Shown here one piece after another: positions 55,444 to 64,000 of a DNA stretch of 64,000 nt; position 1 is the first letter of the stretch; each line of letters opens with the position of its first letter. Made by a program: the position numbers and the translations under genes. The DNA is from Terrilactibacillus sp. S3-3 (lineage in GTDB: Bacteria; Bacillota; Bacilli; Bacillales; Sporolactobacillaceae), in the NCBI GenBank assembly GCA_030437565.1, contig CP129291.1, positions 1,860,001-1,924,000 on the forward strand. The letters are read 5' to 3'. The notes under the pieces are model-generated. The model saw only the letters and a program-made list of their open reading frames with translations. It was not told the DNA's origin and made no database searches.

Positions 55444-56165
55444 TCATTCACGGTTGAATGTCGTCACCTGTCCGACTTTCGAGCGTCTATTAGCCTTGTA
55501 ACTTTCTTTATATTCAACAGCGCCAATCGCGCATCCCGGACCGATCGCCACGCGGCTTCCCCTAACCACGAAAGCGGTCGTATATCAAGGTAAATGTCGT
55601 CGCCCTCGATCACTCCGGCTGTAAAATGACCGCCGGCTGCTGTGCCCATCAGTGAGCGTTTCCGCTTGATTTGAACCCGGCCGGCGCCGATTTCTCCCGC
55701 GTGGTTTTCCGCTCCATGCCTTAGAACAATATCAACGTTGTCGCTGTTCAGCATTCCTTCAACACTGATCCAGCCCCGTACCCTCATGCTTTCGGTTTCG
55801 GCATTGCCTTTGACAACTAGCGAGCCGCGGACATTCGCCTCTTCACCATAAAAATCCTTACATGATAATTCACCGCTGATCTTTGCTTTTTTGACCCGGC
55901 AGTCCATTTTGACTTCGGTCGTCCCTAAAATCCGCATTTCATCCGTTTGTAATGGTCCTTTCACTGTCACTTCGCCAAGATTGCGGAAAAAACCGGTTTT
56001 CAAGCCGCCAAGCACTCGGCACGTTCCCATCACCTTAAAGGTTTCGCAGTCAATATCTCCGGCCGCCTGGCACTCTCCCCATGACACTGACTTTATGAAA
56101 TGAGCCGCCGTTCGTTGCACTGCTGCCCATAATTTTCAAATTTCCTAGTTTTTTTTTTCATCCAT
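55444..56165 (-). CDS. yhbE: Bactofilin-like polymer-forming protein YhbE
   Basis: Sister of YhbF with the same layout: beta-helix turns (FKVMGTCRVLGGLKTG, VTVKGPLQTDEMRILGTTEV), then a C-terminal conserved segment restored after a frameshift near 55585 (VVRGSRVAIGPGCAIGAVEY). The N-terminus needs two further shifts near 56150 and 56080. Start ATG 56165 is seven bases after AGGAGG. About 240 residues. The YhbE-YhbF pair likely co-polymerises (inference). Confidence 0.83.
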
Positions 56166-56179
56166 GCCGGTTCCTCCTC

Positions 56180-56838
56180 TCATTGCTCCAACGTGCTTCC
56201 TTGCTTTCGAATGAGCGCCGACAGCTCTTCAATACAGGCCGGCAATTTGATTTCCGCCACCACTTTTGCCAAATGATCAAAATAAACATCACTTTCTTGC
56301 GTCAATATGAGAAACACCGGAACCCCCATTTTCCGTACAAAAATCAGCAAGCTGTTCTTGTCATAGACATCCTCGCCGTGCTCTTTTAAAATCGAGAGCA
56401 GTTCGGCCCCTTCTTCAAGAGTTATATCCCCGGTCCGCAACAATTTTTTCTAACAAAAAAAGCGCGAGCAGCTGATCAAATTGGAAATGTTCAATATCTC
56501 CTTCCTGTTTGAAAAAAAAAAAAAATCGACTGTCATTTTTGAAACAATGTTACAATCAAGTAATTCCTGCCGATTCATGACCATTTTTTTTTCGCCGACT
56601 GCGGCGAGAACAGATCGGCCAGCTCATCAAGCGACAATGTATCCTTCAATTGTTTGATTTTATCGATCCGTTTTAAAATCTTCTCCTTTGGGAAAAAAGT
56701 CTCTTGGCCGGTGAATGTCGCTTTCCTGATGAACCATTCTTCAGGAATCAGATTTTTTCTTTTCCAGCGGTACAATTGACCATAAGAGATAGCGGTTTTT
56801 TCAAGCAAATCTTTTTTTGCAATAAGCTCCTCGTCCAA
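56180..56838 (-). CDS. yhbD: YhbD-family (DUF4004) MerR-like regulator
   Basis: The N-terminal half has a MerR-like winged helix: [20 protein letters not shown] and [19 protein letters not shown], as in B. subtilis YhbD. The C-terminal half ([20 protein letters not shown] and VDFDHL-like beta strands) follows after frameshifts near 56592 and 56448. A run of 14 A on the plus strand (56512-56525) lies inside the coding region as poly-Phe codons. TTG at 56838 has a GGGGGTG site nine bases ahead; ATG 56868 is an alternative. First gene of yhbDEF and the likely regulator of the bactofilins (inference). Confidence 0.8.
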
Positions 56839-56885
56839 AACGGGACACCCCCTCACTTTAGACATCAAATCCTTTTAGCACTAAT

Positions 56886-56914
56886 AATGTAACATAACAT
56901 TGTTTCATTGTAAA
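56886..56914 (-). promoter_or_regulatory. yhbDEF promoter with dyad
   Basis: TTTACA and TACATT with a 17-base spacer. The -10 end sits in the dyad AATGTTATGTTACATT, a plausible site for a MerR-type regulator such as YhbD itself. Confidence 0.55.
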
Positions 56915-56919
56915 TATAA

Positions 56920-56948
56920 ATAAAAAGCCGCTGACAAAATAGCGGCTT
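56920..56948 (-). terminator. Rho-independent terminator
   Basis: AGCCGCT pairs with AGCGGCT and is followed by TTTTTATTTATA on the minus strand, between the 44-residue ORF and yhbD. Confidence 0.8.
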
Positions 56949-56955
56949 GCCGATT

Positions 56956-57090
56956 TTAATATTCAATCTCTTCATAATCCTTGGGCTCAGGCATCGGCTT
57001 CGGTATCGGGACAGGGCGGTATTTATGCCCCTTGTCCTCAGCGTTTTGCTCCAAATCCATCCTTTTTTTCGACTGCGGCTGCTGATCCAT
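56956..57090 (-). CDS. 44-residue charged, Pro-rich small protein
   Basis: A minus-strand ORF with GAGGTG seven bases before its ATG, and its own terminator downstream. The composition is acidic and basic at the ends with a PVPIPKPMPEPKDYEE stretch. There is no signal peptide, membrane segment or recognised family. It lies between the DEAD-box helicase and yhbD. Too short for common ORF filters but well placed; function unknown. Confidence 0.5.
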   Translation of the reverse strand: MDQQPQSKKRMDLEQNAEDKGHKYRPVPIPKPMPEPKDYEEIEY

Positions 57091-57155
57091 GTTCTTCACC
57101 TCAAGAATAGTTTTCCTCATTTTCTATCCACTATTCGGCATGGCACAAAAAAATG

Positions 57156-58268
57156 TCATTTTAGAGTTTTACGGCGAAACTTGCAGCCGATTTTTCTTTC
57201 AATCAATCGAACATATTTTTGATCCTTAGGAGCAGCAAGAGTCACCGCAAGTCCTTTTGCCCCAGCCCTCCCCGTCCGTCCGACACGATGAATGTACTCA
57301 CGCTCATCATGAGGAATGTCATAATTGATGACGTGGGTCAAATCTTCTATATCTAAGCCGCGTGCGGCAATATCCGTTGCAACGAGCAGCGCCCCGCATT
57401 CGCCGCGAAAAGCGCTCATGACATCTTCGCGTTTCGATTGCGGCAGATCGCCGTGCAGAAGTTCACATGGCACCCGGCGTTCGAGCAGCTGTTCATGCAG
57501 CTTTTTTGCTCTTCGTTTGGTTCGGCAAAAAATGATCGCTTTGTATGGATGAAACTGGCGAAATGATTGTGCAAAGCACATTAAACTTTTCACGATCGCT
57601 CGTCTCAAATAATAACTGTTTGATCCCGGCAGTATCGCTCGTTTGCCTGTCAATAATAATTGAGACGGGATTATTCAAAGCATCGGCCGCCCATTGCGCC
57701 ATTTTCCGAGGCAGCGTCGCTGAAAAAAACGCTCGCTGCCCGATTTTTGGAAATTGAGTGAGCAATGCAGCTATCTCATCCTTGAATCCCATCTGCAGCA
57801 TCTCGTCAGCTTCATCAAGCACCAAACATCTCATCGTGCTGCACGACAGCGTTCCCCTGTTCAGATGATCGCACAATCTGCCCGGTGTTCCGACAATCAG
57901 GGAAGGTCGCTGCTTCAGAGAATCAACTTCTGCATCCATGCTGTGTCCGCCATATAGAACAGCGACTGCCTGTTCAGGGATGAGCAAGACGGCAACTGCT
58001 GCAATTTGACCGGCCAGTTCTCTTGTCGGTGCAGCGATAAGCGCTTGCAGCGGCAAAAAGCCATTTTTTTCCGCTATTTTTGCAATGATCGGCAATAGGA
58101 AAGCCAGCGTTTTTTCCCGGATCCCGTTTTTGCCTGTCCCAAAATATCTCTTCCTGAAAGCATAGCCGGGATCACGCTTAATTGAATCGGTGTTGGCTGA
58201 AAAATGCCTTCGTCGGCCAACTTTTTTTCAAGCGCGCCGCTGAGACCTAGACTCTTAAATGTTGCCAC
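57156..58268 (-). CDS. DEAD-box RNA helicase
   Basis: A compact ATP-dependent RNA helicase of about 371 residues, without the long C-terminal RNA-binding tail of CshA. Seen: Q motif region [15 protein letters not shown], Walker [20 protein letters not shown], the DEAD box ([13 protein letters not shown]), [23 protein letters not shown] and [10 protein letters not shown]. Frameshifts near 58100 and 57540. It resembles YfmL or CshB-class helicases; which one is not certain. Probable role in ribosome assembly or mRNA turnover in the cold. Confidence 0.88.
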
Positions 58269-58446
58269 AATCGAACTCCTTACTTTTTATGTGTCGGTTC
58301 TTTGCTATAGACAGATAGCTGCCGGTTAATCGTCCGTTTGATCGGCAGATTGAAAAAGTATTCTTACAAAAGTCAGCATCAGTTGTCACAAAAAGATTTA
58401 TGTAAACAAACGATGACAACCGAATCCGGCGCTGTTCAAGCAGCGG

Positions 58447-58872
58447 CTATCTGACCTTATTGTTGTTTCGGCAATCTTTGCAATATCCGTAAACTTCAAA
58501 CTTATGCCCGGTCACTTGAAAATCCGGATCCAGTTTTGAAAGATCTTCCATCGGACAAATATCAATCGTTTTTGTTTTGCCGCATTTTAAGCAAATGAGG
58601 TGGTGATGGTGATGTTCTGTACAATGAAACTGGTACATTTTTTCTCCGTCAAGCTCGGTTGTTTCTAATATATCCAGTTTTTCAAATAATGATAAATTAC
58701 GGTAAATGGTATCAAAGCTTAAGCCGGGATAAGTATCTTTTAATGCCAGCTGAATATCTTTTGCTGATAAATAACCCGTGCTGTTTTCAAATAAGGAAAG
58801 GATATCTTCGCGTTTGTCGGTATGTTTAAAACCTTTCGATTTCAGTTCAATAAGCGCCTGGCCTTTGTTCAT
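58447..58872 (-). CDS. zur: Zinc-responsive Fur-family repressor
   Basis: Fur-family metalloregulator, 141 residues, intact. Seen: winged helix (KHTDKREDILSLFENS, PGLSFDTIYRNLSLFEKL), metal site with HHHHHLICLKCGKT and the structural zinc Cys set (CxxC then CKDC near the C-terminus). The sequence pattern, including FEVYGYC, matches Zur rather than Fur or PerR. It represses zinc uptake genes when Zn is bound. None of the usual targets (znuABC) is in the window. Confidence 0.9.
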   Translation of the reverse strand: MNKGQALIELKSKGFKHTDKREDILSLFENSTGYLSAKDIQLALKDTYPGLSFDTIYRNLSLFEKLDILETTELDGEKMYQFHCTEHHHHHLICLKCGKTKTIDICPMEDLSKLDPDFQVTGHKFEVYGYCKDCRNNNKVR

Positions 58873-59099
58873 CGTGCTTCACTTCCTAATAAAAATCACG
58901 TTTGATCCTGATTTCATCATAACATATCAAACGGGGAATGATAGGGAAATGCCACCTTTTTATGTTAAAAGTCGCGATACTGAAAAAAAGGCGGTAAGCC
59001 CGTCGATGGCTGCGGTTATTGCGTTTAACCTGTTTTGAGCCGATTTCTGCGCCATTTCTAAACTTGGAAAAGTTTCTCCGCCTGAAAATCACACAAAAA

Positions 59100-59575
59100 A
59101 GAGCCCTCTTTCGAGAGACTCCCTGACCACTCCCGATGACTAAAGTCACGGGGCTCTAGGGGATAGAGCAAAACTCTAGTCCAGTACACTTCTCTTAGGT
59201 ATCTTATCTTTCTTTTCGGAAAGAGGTTACACGCCAAGCACTGATGTACCCTTCCTAGAACTTAACGGACGTACCCGCGTATAGCAAGGCACTTCATCAA
59301 GCAAGCCCGAAGACTTCTTGTATGCTTACCGTTTCGATATTTATGTCGGTGCAGTCATTCCGACAGATTTAATTTTATGCGACAAACCAACGCAATGCTT
59401 CATTCTATATTACCACAAAACGATATATCGTTTAAGAATAAACCGTTGGATTGAATAAAAAAGAAAGGATAGTCTTAGGACTCACAAGGGAAAGCCGAGC
59501 TATCAATGCACCCTAACCTATCTCAAATGGCAATTCCTCCCACTCGCTAAAGCGATGGGTTCCTCGCCTAATTTT
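59100..59575 (-). mobile_element. IS200/IS605-like non-coding element (omega-RNA-like remnant)
   Basis: About 475 bases without a gene. Two hairpins of the IS605 right-end type are seen: CCCGATGAC/GTCACGGGG at 59131-59153 and CCCACTCGCT/AGCGATGGG at 59539-59559, both on the same strand orientation. Between them no tnpA or tnpB can be read. A GAAA-loop terminator (GAG, CTCTC and GAGGG, CTC arms, then TTTTTT) lies at 59095-59122 on the minus strand. This fits an orphan element or a stand-alone guide-RNA-like transcript. Confidence 0.5.
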
Positions 59576-59602
59576 CGTGATGCTCACATTCAACAGCTCA
59601 AA

Positions 59603-59845
59603 TTACCACCAAAACAGCCCGATTGCCGCGATTGCCGCGATCGAAGCCAAAGCAATCGGAATGCCAAAACCGAAACCAAATACAAATACACCCGGTCCAT
59701 CCGCAAATCCATCTTTCATACCATCAAGAGGTTGGAGATAGACATGCCGTTCATCCACTTTCGTCACAACACCGCGATGGATCGTGCCGTCATGACATCT
59801 GATTTCAACGGCTTTATTGATATGACGCTGACATAGATCGTACAT
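59603..59845 (-). CDS. LSm-like small protein with a hydrophobic C-terminal tail
   Basis: An 80-residue protein. The first half is Sm/Hfq-like: HINKAVEIRCHDGTIHRGVV and KVDERHVYLQPL, a five-stranded fold pattern. The second half is Gly-rich and hydrophobic (VFVFGFGFGIPIALA), likely a membrane or surface anchor. ATG 59845 is nine bases after GAAGGGG. A clear paralogue is at 63.3 kb. No assigned function; RNA binding is inference from fold. Confidence 0.6.
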   Translation of the reverse strand: MYDLCQRHINKAVEIRCHDGTIHRGVVTKVDERHVYLQPLDGMKDGFADGPGVFVFGFGFGIPIALASIAAIAAIGLFWW

Positions 59846-59967
59846 CAATTTTTCCCCTTCCATGCTGTTCTACGCGATATCTTATGCCGGGAACACCGGA
59901 CCTGCATAAGGCATTCAACATGGAATAAAAAAAGAAAGGCGTCTAACCGGGCCCAGAAGCAGGCTTT

Positions 59968-60277
59968 TCATTCATGGCGCGCATGATCGATCGTTTGCTC
60001 GAGCATATTCATGACATGGTCATCTTCCTTGGAATAATAAATCGTTTTCCCGCTGCGCCGCTTTTACCAATCGGAGATTTTTCAAGAAACGCAATTGGTG
60101 GGAAACCGTCGACTGCTGAAGAGCCAATGATTCGGCAATTTTGGTTACCGAGCATTCTTCAAGAGACAGGAGGTGCAAAATGCGGATCCGCGTCGGTTCC
60201 GAAATCGCTTTAAAGATTTGCGACACAATAAACAGCGTCTCTTCATCTAAATCAGTAAACTTTTTTTCATCCGTCAT
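59968..60277 (-). CDS. czrA: ArsR/SmtB-family metal-responsive repressor, CzrA-like
   Basis: Winged-helix metal sensor. Seen: [45 protein letters not shown] (recognition helix), [11 protein letters not shown], and after a frameshift near 60045 [19 protein letters not shown] with the alpha-5 His/Asp sites. The match to B. subtilis CzrA is close in the alpha5 metal site (Asp-x-His...). About 103 residues. The usual efflux genes cadA or czcD are not adjacent. ATG 60277 lies ten bases after AAGGAAGG. Confidence 0.85.
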
Positions 60278-60563
60278 CGATGACAACCTTCCTTGACTGT
60301 TGATCAAAAGCAGAATAACATCAAGTGCCGTCTGAGTAACTTGCTGCTTATTCTCTTTATAATTTACATTAAAATTTCTTTTATCTCCATTCAAAGTTTT
60401 TACCGTGTCATTTTTCATCTTTTAGCAAGTTATTTCGGATCACAGCGGATTTGATCCATTCCGGCAATTTTAGCGAGCGCGAAAACATTGTGGAATCTTT
60501 CTCCAAACATTGCATGATTTCTGCAAATATTCAGGCAGAAACCCGTCGGCCGGTCCGGGGGGG

Positions 60564-61048
60564 TTAGAAACGATAATCCAGTTCGATTTCATGCTCTATC
60601 GGAATGCCGTTATCGCGCCTTTCAGGGGAATGCCCGGTTTTATTTTTCGCGCTCTTCGTACGGCAAAGGGATGGAAACGCGAGATTGAAAATCCCCTTTT
60701 TTGATAAAAATCAAGGGCTTTTATGTTATCGTTTGTCGTTGTCAAAAACAAGCGCCCTGCTCCTTTTTCTGTTGCGAATTGAATAATGGCCGACAGGAGT
60801 TTGGTTCCAATGCCGCGATTTTCTGAAAAGCTGTTCAAAGAAATGATCTCAATGGATGAACCGGCCGTTTCTATGTATGTCGCTAAGCCGACGATTCGGC
60901 CGCTTTCCACTGCCATGAATCCGGGCAGTTTACTCATGTCATAAGCTTCGCCGTGAACCGCCATGATCGCTGACTGCCAATGTTTCGTTAACAGCGCCGC
61001 GATCGTTTTATTATCTTTTTCCGACACTTTTCGAATGACGATAGACAT
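60564..61048 (-). CDS. GNAT-family N-acetyltransferase
   Basis: A GCN5-like acetyltransferase of about 161 residues. Seen: ENRGIGTKLLSAIIQFATEK (acetyl-CoA loop and helix) and IKALDFYQKRGFSISRFHP (C-terminal signature). A frameshift near 60605 hides a conserved end (NGIPIEHEIELDYRF). Substrate unknown. It lies upstream of czrA in the same direction but with a 290-base gap, so co-regulation is doubtful. Confidence 0.83.
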
Positions 61049-61195
61049 TTTCCCATCCCTTCCTCACTATTGTAACGCACATTCCCATGCAAGTTATCAA
61101 ACGAATGCTCCGGAGGCCGTTCAAATCAGTGTCAAGTCCATATTTATGTGTAAAAAGCTTGTTACAATGGTTTTCACTTTTTCTATGGGATGAGG

Positions 61196-61625
61196 CCGGG
61201 CAAATGCCTCTAGGTTTCAACAGATGAGGCTTCGAGTTCAACAGGTTAATCCTGAGGTTTAACAGATTAGCGCCTCAATCCTACAGGTTAAGCACGAGGT
61301 CCGGCTGGTTAGCGCTTCGATCCTACACAGTTTAGTGCTTTGATCCTACAGTTTAGCGCTTTGATCCTACAGTTTAGCGCTTTGATCCTACAGTTTAGCG
61401 CTTCGATCCTACAGTTTAGCGCTTCGATCCTACAGTTTAGCGCTTCGATCCTACAGTTTAGCGCTTCGATCCTACAGTTTAGCGCTTCGATCCTACAGTT
61501 TAGCGCTTCGATCCTACAGTTTAGCGCTTCGATCCTACAGTTTAGCGATCCTACAGTTTAGCGCTTCGATCCTACAGTTTAGCCCTTCGATCCTACAGTT
61601 TAGCCCTTCAATCCTACAGGTCAGC
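61196..61625. repeat. 21-bp direct tandem-repeat array
   Basis: Fourteen near-identical copies of a 21-bp unit (CAGTTTAGCGCTTCGATCCTA) occupy about 61328-61616, one copy being six bases shorter (61538-61552). A degenerate series of about six copies extends leftward to 61196. The units contain AGCGCT and GATC. Because 21 is divisible by three, both strands stay open across it; I see no promoter or ribosome site for a protein. Intergenic, between GNAT and the ArAE exporter. Confidence 0.95.
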
Positions 61626-61689
61626 GACAAAAAAAACATCCGGCGTGATCCATTAACGAAACCGCCCTCTTCATTTATAATAATTATGG

Positions 61690-61745
61690 TTGAGGTCGCA
61701 CAATTTGAGGTGAAGTCGCCTCATTCTTGTTTGAAGTCGCCCTAT
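61690..61745. repeat. Degenerate GAAGTCGCC short repeats
   Basis: Three imperfect repeats with a GAGGTCGC/GAAGTCGCC core and CCTCATT/CCTATTCAT spacers. They resemble intergenic pattern seen in Bacillales. Function unknown. Confidence 0.5.
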
Positions 61746-61984
61746 TCATATAAAAGACGAGCAGCGCGGTTGAATGGCATTTGATAAAGCTTTCATCAAC
61801 CAAGTCGGAGATTTCAACCGATTTTTTTTACATCAACCTGCTTGGGTCAAGACGGCAGCCTGGCCTGCCCGCCATCTTTATCCAGGTTTCGCATAGAATA
61901 TTACATGAGCAAAAATAGACGTTCAAGATTTATTATATCAACCAATCTGTCCGGCCAATTTTTTAAAATGAGAGGGTTTCACTC

Positions 61985-62979
61985 ATGTTTATGAAGAAAA
62001 AGCCGAAGTGGATCGGCATGCGCTTTGTAAAAACATGCCTTTCCGCTTTCATTACTGCTTCATCTGTTCTTTATTTCACTGGCCGCCGCTGTTTGCGGTC
62101 ATGACTGCGATTGTTTCAATTGATCCGACGTCCACCGCTTCTTTCAAAAGAGGATGGGTCCGTTTCCCGGCTTCGGCAATCGGGGCGGCGCTTGCCATGC
62201 TTTTCGAATCGCTTTTTGGTAACACGGCGTTTACATATGGTGTCACCGCATCAGTCACGTTGTACTTGTGCTATCAATTAAAATTATACGACGGCCTCGT
62301 GGTTGCCGTCCTGACGGCCGTCGCCATGGTTCCGCAAACGCACGGGCACTATTTGGATGCTTTTCTGATCCGGCTGTGTACGACATTTACCGGGATTACC
62401 GTCTCCATCCTGATCAATCACTTTGTCGTCCCTCCGGATTACGCCAAACTGATTCAACGAAAGAAGCAGACTCTTTTTTGGCAGGCAGGGGATCTCATCA
62501 GAACGAGTCTCTCTTTTTCGAAAAAGCCTTCTTCTTTACAAAAGAGCTGGAAAAGCATGGATAAAGAGTGGCGGGCAGCGATGACATACATTCAGTTTCA
62601 GGATTCGGAATGGCATTATCATCGTCATCGGCTGGAAAAGCTCGATTTAATAAAGAGCAATCGCCAGCAATTGAAAGATTTTCAGCCGCTGATTTATCAT
62701 CTTTTTACTCTGCTTCAATCCGAGAGGCCGTACTTGACCGGTTCGGAAGAAAAATGGCTGACTGAATGTGGGGAACTGGCAGCTGATTTTTTTCAAAATG
62801 AGTCCGCAAGCTGGTGCGATGCAGCCAGTACCACCCGAAAGCAGCTCGTGATGTGGTTCCGGCAGTTAAGTCAGCAAAACACGGATACCCTTTCACCGAA
62901 AATGAAGCTTATCTATGAATTGATCGCCGTTTATGACATTATGAAAACGATGAGCCGGAGCCGATGTCAGGCCCGCTAA
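61985..62979 (+). CDS. Aromatic-acid exporter family (ArAE) membrane protein
   Basis: Membrane protein resembling YqjA of B. subtilis and FUSC/ArAE exporters. Seen: RFVKTCLSAFITASSVLYF (TM1), AVMTAIVSIDPTSTASFKRG (the ArAE loop), VRFPASAIGAALAMLF, YLCYQLKLYDGLVVAVLTAV, and a long C-terminal cytoplasmic helical domain. A frameshift near 62085 separates the first 31 residues. About 331 residues. Substrate unknown; relatives are linked to aromatic carboxylates or envelope stress. Confidence 0.83.
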
Positions 62980-63266
62980 GCTATGGAAACCTTTCAATTG
63001 TTCAGCGCTCCTGCCCCGTGCTTGCAGTTTTAGCGGCTCACCTCGTTTCTTTGGAAGCCGGACAGCATCCTCCTTTTAAAAACCAGCGTTTGCCCTCGTA
63101 CAACCGCCCTCCACATTTGACTATGGCCCTCATATATTAAGGTAAGGTATGAATCAAATGATGTTAACATCAGTAGTAGAAGCACACTTGATTCAACTGA
63201 AGCGCAGCAGCAAAAACCCGCCTGTGCTTGGATGTCTGAGCGATCTTGAAAGGAGTGTGTACACAA

Positions 63267-63627
63267 ATGTCCTTTGAAAAATACTACGAACAGTGCTCGC
63301 AAAATATCAACAAGGCCGTTGAGATTGAATGCCAGGGAGGCATTGTGCATCGCGGCATCATTGAATCCGTTGATCATGAAAAAGTGTATTTGAGAACGTT
63401 CGAACAATGGGATCGCCCTGCCGATCCGCCAGGCCCCGGTGTTTTTGCCTACGGTTTTGTACCCGGCGCCTTTTTTGGCGGATTTACGGGCGGCCTGCTC
63501 GGCGTCGGTCTAGGCAGCATCATCGCTACCCGGCCGTACGGTCCGTATGGTGGTTACCTTATGGCCCGGGTCCTTATGGCGCCGGCCCTTATGGTCCCGG
63601 CGCGCGTTTGGCGGCCCCTTCTATTAA
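63267..63627 (+). CDS. LSm-like small protein with a Gly-Pro-Tyr-rich tail
   Basis: A 120-residue protein. The N-terminal half parallels the 59.6-kb protein: NINKAVEIECQGGIVHRGII and DHEKVYLR. A hydrophobic segment (GFVPGAFFGGFTGGLLGVGL) follows, then a PYGPGPYGAG-type tail. Two single-base deletions in homopolymers (near 63575 and 63610) scramble the tail; repairing both gives a clean ending (RFGGPFY) at 63627. AAAGGAGTG is ten bases before the ATG. Spore or surface role suspected from the tail, RNA-binding from the fold; both inference. Confidence 0.6.
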
Positions 63628-63667
63628 TTTTATTCTTATTATCCGCAAAAGAGTTCGAACTCCTTTC

Positions 63668-63698
63668 CGAGGAAAGTCTTTCCTCGTTTTTTTTTTTT
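63668..63698 (+). terminator. Rho-independent terminator of the LSm-like gene
   Basis: CGAGGAAAG and CTTTCCTCG pair over TC, followed by a long T-run. Confidence 0.88.
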
Positions 63699-64000
63699 AT
63701 TCTATTTTTTGATTCCCGGCCTAGTGTTGTTTGGCGCTTTAAATATTTGGAAAAGGGGCCTCTTGAATCGATTCCTTTTAATCTATTCTGCTCATTTCAT
63801 GATCACGAAAAAAGGCGGCTGCTCTTAGCGCTGCGGGGGACAAGCGGGTCCGGCCTGCAAGCATCGTTTACGGCTTCAGCCTGAATAAATCGGAACGAAA
63901 CGGCCTTGAATTACTAAAGACCGATTCCTGCACAAAAAGAAACCGCAGGTCTTTTCCAAAAAGGTCAGGCGTTGACTTTTCCCCTATTCTAAATGTACTC
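63699..64000. other. Right-edge spacer
   Basis: No gene seen. A further stem (AAAGACC/GGTCTTTT with inner CTGC/GCAG) at about 63916-63958 looks like a terminator on either strand, probably of a gene beyond the edge. Confidence 0.5.

Noticed and set aside
59100..59400. tmRNA or other housekeeping RNA
   Set aside because: No tag-peptide reading frame or tRNA-like end was found, and the ends match IS605-type hairpins better.
61340..61561. 73-codon ORF made of ILQFSAS heptads
   Set aside because: It is simply the 21-bp tandem array read in frame; both strands are open, and there is no ribosome site or start context.
61328..61616. Possible CRISPR array
   Set aside because: Repeats are contiguous 21-bp units with no unique spacers, and no cas gene is in the window.

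Overview
The window is bacterial chromosome from the order Bacillales. It has moderate G+C, Shine-Dalgarno-rich starts and occasional TTG starts. Its gene blocks match the Bacillus subtilis order: yneT-parE-parC, ypsC-rnpB-gpsB-ypsA-yprB-yprA, yhbD-yhbE-yhbF, dppBCDE with ykfABCD, opuCABCD behind an OpcR-like regulator, and alaR-alaT. The genus cannot be fixed from the sequence alone. Most genes lie on the minus strand.

Layout. 0-4.6 kb: alanine aminotransferase and its Lrp-type regulator, ferredoxin-NADP reductase, and a TetR/MBL-hydrolase pair. 4.6-7.1 kb: an AT-rich, gene-poor stretch with one lipoprotein. 7.1-11.8 kb: an OpcR-like repressor divergent from an opuC osmoprotectant importer. 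11.8-16.6 kb: aldo/keto reductase, AlaX editing protein, MATE exporter, and two CrcB fluoride channels behind a fluoride riboswitch. 16.7-22 kb: topoisomerase IV and a CoA-binding protein. 22-30.4 kb: M32 carboxypeptidase, RlmL-like methyltransferase, RNase P RNA, gpsB, ypsA and the mrfAB DNA-repair operon, which has a near-consensus SOS box in its promoter. 30.7-42.3 kb: single metabolic genes (sirtuin, GNAT, aldo/keto reductase, HAD phosphatase, ferritin-like, YyaL, HpaB-type monooxygenase, 6-phosphogluconate dehydrogenase) plus an IS200 relic. 42.7-52.3 kb: a long muropeptide uptake and recycling operon (dppBCDE, ykfA, ykfB, ykfC, ykfD, a cytosolic beta-lactamase-fold protein and a 38-residue ORF). 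52.5-58.9 kb: DUF3870, a DHA2 exporter, a bactofilin operon, a DEAD-box helicase and zur. 59-64 kb: an IS605-like non-coding element, two LSm-like small proteins, a CzrA-type repressor, a GNAT, a 21-bp tandem-repeat array and an aromatic-acid exporter.

Functional links. The dpp-ykf genes import cell-wall peptides, trim them at the L,D bond, epimerise L-Ala-D-Glu and cut gamma-D-Glu bonds. OpuC imports compatible solutes. MrfA and MrfB form a helicase/nuclease repair pair. The riboswitch turns on fluoride export.

Quality caveat. More than thirty conserved genes, including essential parC and parE, carry one or more single-base frameshifts, usually at short homopolymers. The downstream frame restores family-typical protein each time. 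I read these as uncorrected sequencing indels, and I annotate the genes across the shifts as single CDSs with approximate shift positions. No CRISPR array, prophage, rRNA, tRNA or clearly new defence system was seen.
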